Source of the DNA: Deltaproteobacteria bacterium
Lineage (GTDB): Bacteria > Desulfobacterota > Binatia > UBA1149 > SPBQ01
Direction of reading: 5' to 3'
Assembly (NCBI GenBank): GCA_029262375.1
Contig: JAJCZM010000044.1
Location: forward strand, 310,001-374,000
DNA: 64,000 nt
Numbering within the stretch: position 1 is the stretch's first letter; each line of letters starts with the position of its first letter. The notes under the pieces are model-generated. The model ran no database searches. It was given only the letters and a program-made list of their open reading frames with translations, and was not told the origin of the DNA. This document shows, in pieces, positions 60,301 through 64,000 of the stretch. A program made the translations under genes and the position numbers.

Positions 60301-61798
60301 TGCAGCTACTGGCCTTGAGCGACTGGTTGTAGCCGAAATCGGCACTCCACGAGTCGCCGTTGCAGTCGACCTTCGCGCCCGAGCACTCGGCCGACGAAAC
60401 GTTGGCGTTGAAGCGAATCGCGTTGCCCGTATTGCCGTCCACGGCGATGGGACCGGCGCAGTCATTGCGTGCGTCACCGGGGCATGGATCGAACTCGTCG
60501 CCGATACCGTCGTTGTCCGTGTCGTCGGTAGGACAGCCGCCGGGAGTGAAGAGGCAGGCGCCGGTACCGGGATCGCAGGTGTCAATCGTGCAGACGTTCG
60601 AATCGTCGCACACCACCCCGCTACAGAGGTCGGTATTGACCTCGCAACCGAGGGAAAATCTGAGCACTTTACTGCTGTTCGTCGAGGGATTGCCGCCCGC
60701 CACATAGACTTGATCCGGCGTACCATCACCCACCACGCCGATTCGCACAGGCGTGATTCCGTGATGCGACTCCGGCATCGGCGTGAGCATTCGCCAGTTC
60801 AGTGTGGCCGGATCGTACTCCTGGACGGCACGCTTGGAGCATGAGCCACCTTCGCCGCCGAACACGTAGATTCGATTGTTCATCACCACGGCCGAACCCA
60901 TCCCCGAACAAGCTTCGGGCAGCGGAGCGCCGAACGACCAGCTGTCGGTCACCGGGTCGTAGATCTGAACGTGATCACGCGCGCCGCAGGACGCAGTATC
61001 GGCGCCGCATTGCCGGCCACCGATGACATAGAATTTGCCGCCGAGCGCAGCGCCGGATGCGTGGTCAACGCCGATCGGCATGTCTGCGATGGGGAACCAA
61101 TCGTCCCCTACTGGATCGTAGCGAAACGCGCGGTCGGTGTTCTCACCGTCAAGAACGTTGCCGGCACAATCACCGCTGGTTCCGCCAACGACACCGTTGC
61201 AAGTGCAGTTGTGGCTATCGAGGTCGGTCGCATCGCACAGTCCGCCTGCGGTGTAGACCTGGCCACCGATCTGAGCGAGCGCGAAAGCTCCGAGGTGTAG
61301 CTCATCGGCGCAGGTCGTGGCCCCACCGGAACAACCTATGTTCGAGCGCTGAACCGGAGTATTGGCACCGTCGTACGTCCAGACGGTCGTATCGAAAGGC
61401 CGAACGCCACCCATGAGGATGACGTCGTTACCAATCTCGATGGCCTTCTTGTGATCGCCGGTCAGCGGCGAGATGAGCGCCGGCGGTTTGTTCTGAGGTG
61501 CGCCGGTGGTGCCGGCGCCGGAGCTGAGGCTCCAGCTATCTCCAGAGACGTTGTAGCGCGCGACGACGTTGCTGGTGCGTTGCCCCATCAAGAAGATGTA
61601 GGAGTTGCCGCCGAACTTGAGCATGGCGGTCGCGTCTTCCGCCCGATCGGTGGGAAGATCTTGCGGCGAGGTATCCCAGCTACCGCTCTCCAGATCGATG
61701 TCGCATACCTGCGCAGGAGCTTGATGAGCCAAACCAAAAACTAGTGCCGCCGACATCAGGACGCAGGCAAGCGGGCGCTGCCGAGTTTGCAGGATCAA
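57317..61798 (-). CDS. Secreted kelch-malectin protein with threonine-rich linkers
   Basis: 1493 residues starting at TTG 61798, with GAGGAGTC 6-13 bases upstream. Signal peptide ILQTRQRPLACVLMSAALVF... ends near APAQ. Residues about 40-390 are kelch repeats (AFRYDPVGDDWFPIADMPIG, GGKFYVIGGRQ, EYDPATLNWRMLTPMPESHH). Then come four malectin domains, each with RxNANVSSxECxGxKxDC, LFGCxSExTEDLFQCEHSD, YVVNLYFANTYDG and VGxRVFDIYxEG. They are separated by long Thr linkers with LPP breaks (about 57967-58075, 58731-58945 and 59730-59885) and thrombospondin-3-like DxDNDGxxxxxDPCP motifs. Probably a carbohydrate-binding surface or extracellular protein. Confidence 0.85.
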   Translation of the reverse strand: MILQTRQRPLACVLMSAALVFGLAHQAPAQVCDIDLESGSWDTSPQDLPTDRAEDATAMLKFGGNSYIFLMGQRTSNVVARYNVSGDSWSLSSGAGTTGAPQNKPPALISPLTGDHKKAIEIGNDVILMGGVRPFDTTVWTYDGANTPVQRSNIGCSGGATTCADELHLGAFALAQIGGQVYTAGGLCDATDLDSHNCTCNGVVGGTSGDCAGNVLDGENTDRAFRYDPVGDDWFPIADMPIGVDHASGAALGGKFYVIGGRQCGADTASCGARDHVQIYDPVTDSWSFGAPLPEACSGMGSAVVMNNRIYVFGGEGGSCSKRAVQEYDPATLNWRMLTPMPESHHGITPVRIGVVGDGTPDQVYVAGGNPSTNSSKVLRFSLGCEVNTDLCSGVVCDDSNVCTIDTCDPGTGACLFTPGGCPTDDTDNDGIGDEFDPCPGDARNDCAGPIAVDGNTGNAIRFNANVSSAECSGAKVDCNGDSWSADFGYNQSLKASSCNLNGGGESCVISGISELFGCDSESTEDLFQCEHSDRSPSPDLIYSFNVPNGSYVVNLYFANTYDGTTNVGERVMDIYAEGSLRYDDFDQVAAAGASARAVTRAMVVTVSDGNGLQFHLERETQAPAFKAAEVRLFESTSSTTLPPTTTTTTTSTTTTSTTTLPPTTTTTLPPTTTTTTTTTTTTTTTTTLPSVCTITADCSDGLTCTADVCLDNECSYFDSCPLGEFCNPASDTCEPAGDIDNDGLGPAVDPCPTQARNTCAGPVAVDGTTGNAIRLNANVSTSECSGSKLDCNNELWHADFGYNQAAKAATCNLGGGGENCVIGGITDIFGCEDEETEDIFQCEHVDRKPAPDLFYDFDVPDGAYVLNLFFANTYDGTADVGDRVFDIYVEGALVAGGFDQVDAAGGSAIAVVRSFLVNVNDGDGLSLHFERDANSPAVKAIELRVNLGGSPTTTLPPSTTTTTSTTTTLDTTTTTTTTTLPPSTTTLPPPTTTTTTSTTTTTLSPTTTTTSTTTTTTTTTLPTSCVGPLDCDNDGLVGDDDPCPLEPRNQCVGVAAVDSNTGMAVRINANVSSDECAGSKVDCAGQLWVADFGYNQSAKASSCNINGGGENCVISGLTALFGCESEATEDLFQCEHSDKKPSPDLVYSFNVPDGVYVLNLFFASTYDGSTMVGQRVFDIYAEGILKYPAFDQVAAAGASERAVVRSMVVLVADGDGLQFHFDRIEQAPALKAIELLHADGVTPPTTTTTTLATTTTLPPTTTTTSTTTTTTTTTIPVCGVGVDCDLDGMIAGDPCPEDPRNKCFAEVAVDQTAGSIIRINANTGTFSCAGSKLDCSGDLWLGDYGYNLAPKASECSLGGGGELCVINGITDIFGCDSEETEDIFQCEHSDNAPAPELLYSFDVPNGSYVVNLYFANTYPGSSTVGDRVFDILIEGAVAYPSFDQVATGGADGAVVRSAVIDVTDGDGLQIEFGHVTENPAVKGVEVLGPAVF

Positions 61799-62291
61799 TT
61801 CAGGACTCCTCGGCCGTCATCGGGCGACGCTGATGACCGGCTGTAGAAAATTCGCGTTCGGCGGATGCGACAACGGGCCTCTCAGGCCGCATCCACCTGG
61901 GCTGGACGAGCTTAGTTTCGCTACGTATGACGCTGAATTCAAGAGCCGCAACGCACGCCTACCCACCTAGGTATGGACCATACGCTCCCACCCCCTCCCT
62001 CGGGGGCGAACGCGGGCGATCATCGTCCGTCCAGTGGCACTACTCAAGGCGAAAGAGTGACGTTGAAATGGCGGCCGTCAGGCACCGAACGGGGGGGGCA
62101 ATAGGACCGCCCAGAACGGCCGCACGGCACTGCGCAAGGCACACCTTTGTGTCGCATTCGACTCAGTTTGTAACACCCGAACAGCGGCGTCGCGTTCTGA
62201 AACTCGGTACTTGCCGCACTCGCCATGCGCGTGATCATGCGCGTTCACCCAATATCCCGAAGATCTGTAATCCCGTCGCACGCCCCGCTCT
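61799..62291. other. Intergenic region upstream of the pilus cluster
   Basis: About 490 bases between the divergent kelch-malectin gene and the TadE-like gene. It holds an inverted repeat, GCGGCCGT (62071-62078) with ACGGCCGC (62116-62123), around a run of eight G at 62091-62098. Long open frames here lack protein-like sequence. No riboswitch class is recognised. Confidence 0.4.
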
Positions 62292-62307
62292 TGGCATGTC
62301 CGTTGCA
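62292..62307 (+). promoter_or_regulatory. Sigma-54-like promoter upstream of the TadE-like gene
   Basis: TGGCATGTCCGTTGCA matches TGGCACG-N4-TTGCA except T for C at position 6, with correct GG-N10-GC spacing. Transcription would start near 62318, only about 5 bases before ATG 62323, so the transcript would be almost leaderless. That spacing is unusual and lowers confidence. Confidence 0.4.
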
Positions 62308-62322
62308 CGGTATTGCCCCGCT

Positions 62323-63375
62323 ATGGCTTCGTTGAACAAAAACAAGACACGAAATTCCAAGGGTGCAGTGACAGTCGAAGTGGCTCTGGTCGCAGCGGTT
62401 TTCCTCTTCATGATGACCGCCATCTTCGACGTCGCGCATTACATGCATGTGCGCTCGAAACTGCAGCATTCGGTCAGTCAGGCCGCTCGCTTCGCCGTAA
62501 CCGGTCGAACACTCGACGACCCGAACAACCCAGGCGAGAAGCTGACACGAGGCGAATCCGTACTCGAGCTGATCAAAGGTCGCTCGGGCGTGAGACTCGA
62601 CGGTGGAGACATCGCCGTCTACACGGTCGGCTCCGATGGCACGCTGACAGCGGGCGCCGGTGGCGCCGGCGATACGCTCATGGTGCAGGTCGCGACCGAC
62701 CTCCCCTTCGTAACGCCCGGCCTGTCCAGCCTGTTCAACAACGGTAGGGCTCCGATCGTGGTCGCCACCCGATTCCGAAACGAAGAGTTCGGCGGCAGCG
62801 ACTCCGACTGGTACTTCGGCGACGACGACGACTCCGACGACGGTGGCGGTGACTCCGGCGGCGGCGACTCCGGCGGCGGTGACTCCGATGGCGGTGACTC
62901 CGGCGGTGGTGGCGGCGGCGACGACTCCGACGCTGATAGCGGCGGCGGCTCTGACGACGACTCCGACGCCGACAGCGGCTGGTGGGGCGGCGGTTCTGAC
63001 GACGACGACGACTCTGACGCCGATAGCGGCGGCGGCGGCGGTTCCGACGACGACTCCGACGACGACTCTGACGACGACTCCGACGACGACTCCGACGACG
63101 ACTCCGACGACGACTCTGACGACGACTCCGACGACGACTCCGACGACGACTCTGACGACGACTCCGACGACGACTCTGACGACGACTCCGACGACGACTC
63201 TGACGACGACTCCGACGACGATTCTGACGACGACTCCGACGACGATTCTGACGACGACTCCGACGACGATTCTGACGACGACTCCGGCGGTGGCTCCGAC
63301 TCCGGCAAGAAAGGTGACTCCGACTCCGGCGGTGGCTCCGACTCCGGCAAGAAAGGCAAGAAAGGTAAGAAGTAG
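62323..63375 (+). CDS. TadE-like pseudopilin with long Ser-Asp repeat tail
   Basis: 350 residues. The N terminus is a TadE/pseudopilin-type segment: short basic leader with NSKGAVTVEVALVAAVFLFM, MTAIFDVAHYMHVRSKLQHS and VSQAARFAVTGRTL, where G-A-V-x-V-E is the prepilin cleavage context. A folded stretch of about 90 residues follows. From about residue 155 the protein is Gly/Ser/Asp (GGGDS units), then about 80 residues of DDDS repeats, then a basic end (SGKKGDSDSGGGSDSGKKGK). Such SD tails are known from staphylococcal MSCRAMM stalks, not TadE proteins. The start could be ATG 62323 or ATG 62296; no Shine-Dalgarno is evident. The stop overlaps the next start by one base. Confidence 0.75.
   Translation: MASLNKNKTRNSKGAVTVEVALVAAVFLFMMTAIFDVAHYMHVRSKLQHSVSQAARFAVTGRTLDDPNNPGEKLTRGESVLELIKGRSGVRLDGGDIAVYTVGSDGTLTAGAGGAGDTLMVQVATDLPFVTPGLSSLFNNGRAPIVVATRFRNEEFGGSDSDWYFGDDDDSDDGGGDSGGGDSGGGDSDGGDSGGGGGGDDSDADSGGGSDDDSDADSGWWGGGSDDDDDSDADSGGGGGSDDDSDDDSDDDSDDDSDDDSDDDSDDDSDDDSDDDSDDDSDDDSDDDSDDDSDDDSDDDSDDDSDDDSDDDSDDDSDDDSGGGSDSGKKGDSDSGGGSDSGKKGKKGKK
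63043..63285 (+). repeat. About 20 tandem 12-bp repeats encoding Asp-Asp-Asp-Ser
   Basis: Unit GACGACGACTCC with frequent TCT or GAT variants, continuous for about 240 bases. The flanks have looser GGCGGTGACTCC units (62840-62910) and the GGC/GAC mix before it. The tract is prone to slippage, so its length may vary between strains or assemblies. Confidence 0.95.
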
Positions 63376-63908
63376 TGAGTTCGCTCCTCCACAAGCGTTC
63401 GCGCGCCAATCGGGTGCGCGAACGCGGGGTAGCGATTGCCGAGTTCGCAGTCGTCTTCCCCCTGCTGCTCACGCTGCTGATCAGCGTGGTCGACATTTCG
63501 CGAATGATCTACATGCGCCAGGTGCTCGCAGATCTCACCCGTGAGACGGGCAGCCTCGTCTCGCGGGGAACCCCCATCGAGGACGCGCTGAACCAGGTGA
63601 TTCGTACCAGCGACGCTTTCGATCTCGACGGGAACGGTTCGGTGATCATCAGCCGCATTCGCCGGAAGGATGATGACGACGCGACGCCCTGGGTTCACGA
63701 ACAGGCGGTGAGCGGCTACTTGGACGATCAGGTAAGTCGCGTCGGAGAACTCGAGGCTGAGGCCAAAGTGCCCGGTTTCGACGATCTTCCCGATGGAGTG
63801 ACGTTGACTGCCATTGAGCTGGCGAGCGCTTTCGAGCCGCTCTTTCCTATCAACGACTTCGGCCTGGACGTCTATCCAGAACTGATTTACCAGTCCTCGT
63901 TCTTCTAG
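63375..63908 (+). CDS. TadE/TadG-family pilus assembly protein
   Basis: 177 residues starting with GTG 63375, which overlaps the preceding TAG by one base. The leader RERGVAIAEFAVVFPLLLTL, LISVVDISRMIYMRQVLADL is a classic TadE transmembrane N terminus (ERG-x-A-x-x-E-F). The rest is a soluble domain outside the membrane. TadE and TadF-type pseudopilins belong to the Tad/Flp tight-adherence pilus machinery. It lies between the SD-repeat TadE-like gene and a third gene with a similar start. Confidence 0.85.
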   Translation: MSSLLHKRSRANRVRERGVAIAEFAVVFPLLLTLLISVVDISRMIYMRQVLADLTRETGSLVSRGTPIEDALNQVIRTSDAFDLDGNGSVIISRIRRKDDDDATPWVHEQAVSGYLDDQVSRVGELEAEAKVPGFDDLPDGVTLTAIELASAFEPLFPINDFGLDVYPELIYQSSFF

Positions 63909-63937
63909 CAGTAGACGGCAATACGGAACCATTTTTG

Positions 63938-64000
63938 ATGACGATCCTAAATACGAAAACCTCTCGAAACACGCGCATGCGCAGTCACGAGCGGGGTGCC
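63938..64000 (+). CDS. Probable TadG-like pilus protein, 5' end only
   Basis: The last 63 bases encode MTILNTKTSRNTRMRSHERG then A, running off the window. RxHERGA right before the expected hydrophobic segment matches TadE/TadG leaders. It is the third gene of the rightward pilus cluster, 29 bases after the TadE stop. The call rests on context and a short leader only. Confidence 0.55.
   Translation, partial: MTILNTKTSRNTRMRSHERGA

Noticed and set aside
61980..62140. Possible cyclic-di-GMP riboswitch upstream of the pilus genes
   Set aside because: The GAAA and G-rich segments do not follow the GEMM helix order and no conserved tetraloop/receptor pair could be placed.
63043..63285. Possible CRISPR or minisatellite element outside genes
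   Set aside because: 12-bp period in frame within a coding sequence; a protein repeat.
62619..63932. Reverse open frame of 437 codons with SSES repeats
   Set aside because: Complement of the Asp-Asp-Asp-Ser repeat. The forward frame has a pilin-type N terminus and a coupled downstream gene.

Overview
This window looks like part of a GC-rich (about 60%), Gram-negative, deltaproteobacterium-like chromosome. Apolipoprotein N-acyltransferase and a beta-barrel porin point to an outer membrane. Secreted proteins with threonine-rich linkers, dockerin, malectin, DUF4215-type and DUF1554-type modules recall Myxococcota and Binatota (Desulfobacterota_B) genomes. That placement is inference: there is no rRNA or tRNA here to test it.

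Layout. 0-7.2 kb: small, mostly unrelated genes (addiction-module protein, dienelactone-hydrolase-like protein, sulfotransferase, DUF6713, cupin, ORF6N, RraB-like, SMI1/KNR4, SnoaL-like, DUF4160/DUF2442, MAPEG), typical of an accessory stretch. 7.2-16 kb: a secreted penicillin-acylase homologue, a MocR regulator divergent from a molybdopterin oxidoreductase, a P450 and a GST. 16-30.4 kb: an assimilatory nitrate/nitrite locus. The leftward arm runs nasT-like ANTAR regulator, nirB, nirD, porin, nrtA-like, permease and two ATPases. The rightward arm has an iron-sulfur/membrane fusion and the nitrate reductase. A textbook sigma-54 promoter lies before nrtA, and weaker matches lie between the arms. 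30.4-36 kb: secreted CocE/NonD-type hydrolase, lnt, cfa. 36-40 kb: a structured RNA/terminator, an ECF sigma factor, and an anti-sigma/STAND ATPase fusion. 40-64 kb: mainly exported proteins (DUF1554-tailed protein, dockerin protein with four 241-residue repeats, copper monooxygenase-like protein, kelch-malectin protein) mixed with housekeeping enzymes (gloA, CoA-transferase, S1-domain protein), ending in a TadE/TadG-type pilus cluster.

The most notable find is a DsbA/HCCA-isomerase-family gene at 44706-45317. Its frame crosses an in-frame TGA exactly where the family's active-site cysteine belongs. The TGA is followed by a hairpin whose bulged U and loop GU sit at the same offsets (17, 23, 24) as in the E. 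coli fdhF SECIS. I read it as a selenoprotein that ordinary gene calling would truncate.

Other points of interest are tandem hexaloop hairpins in the nrtA leader that may be an ANTAR target, a nitrate permease with a long coiled-coil insertion, a TadE-like protein with a long Ser-Asp repeat tail, and tandem duplications of hairpin-plus-stop-codon segments at three unrelated gene ends. No CRISPR array, insertion sequence, rRNA or tRNA was recognised.
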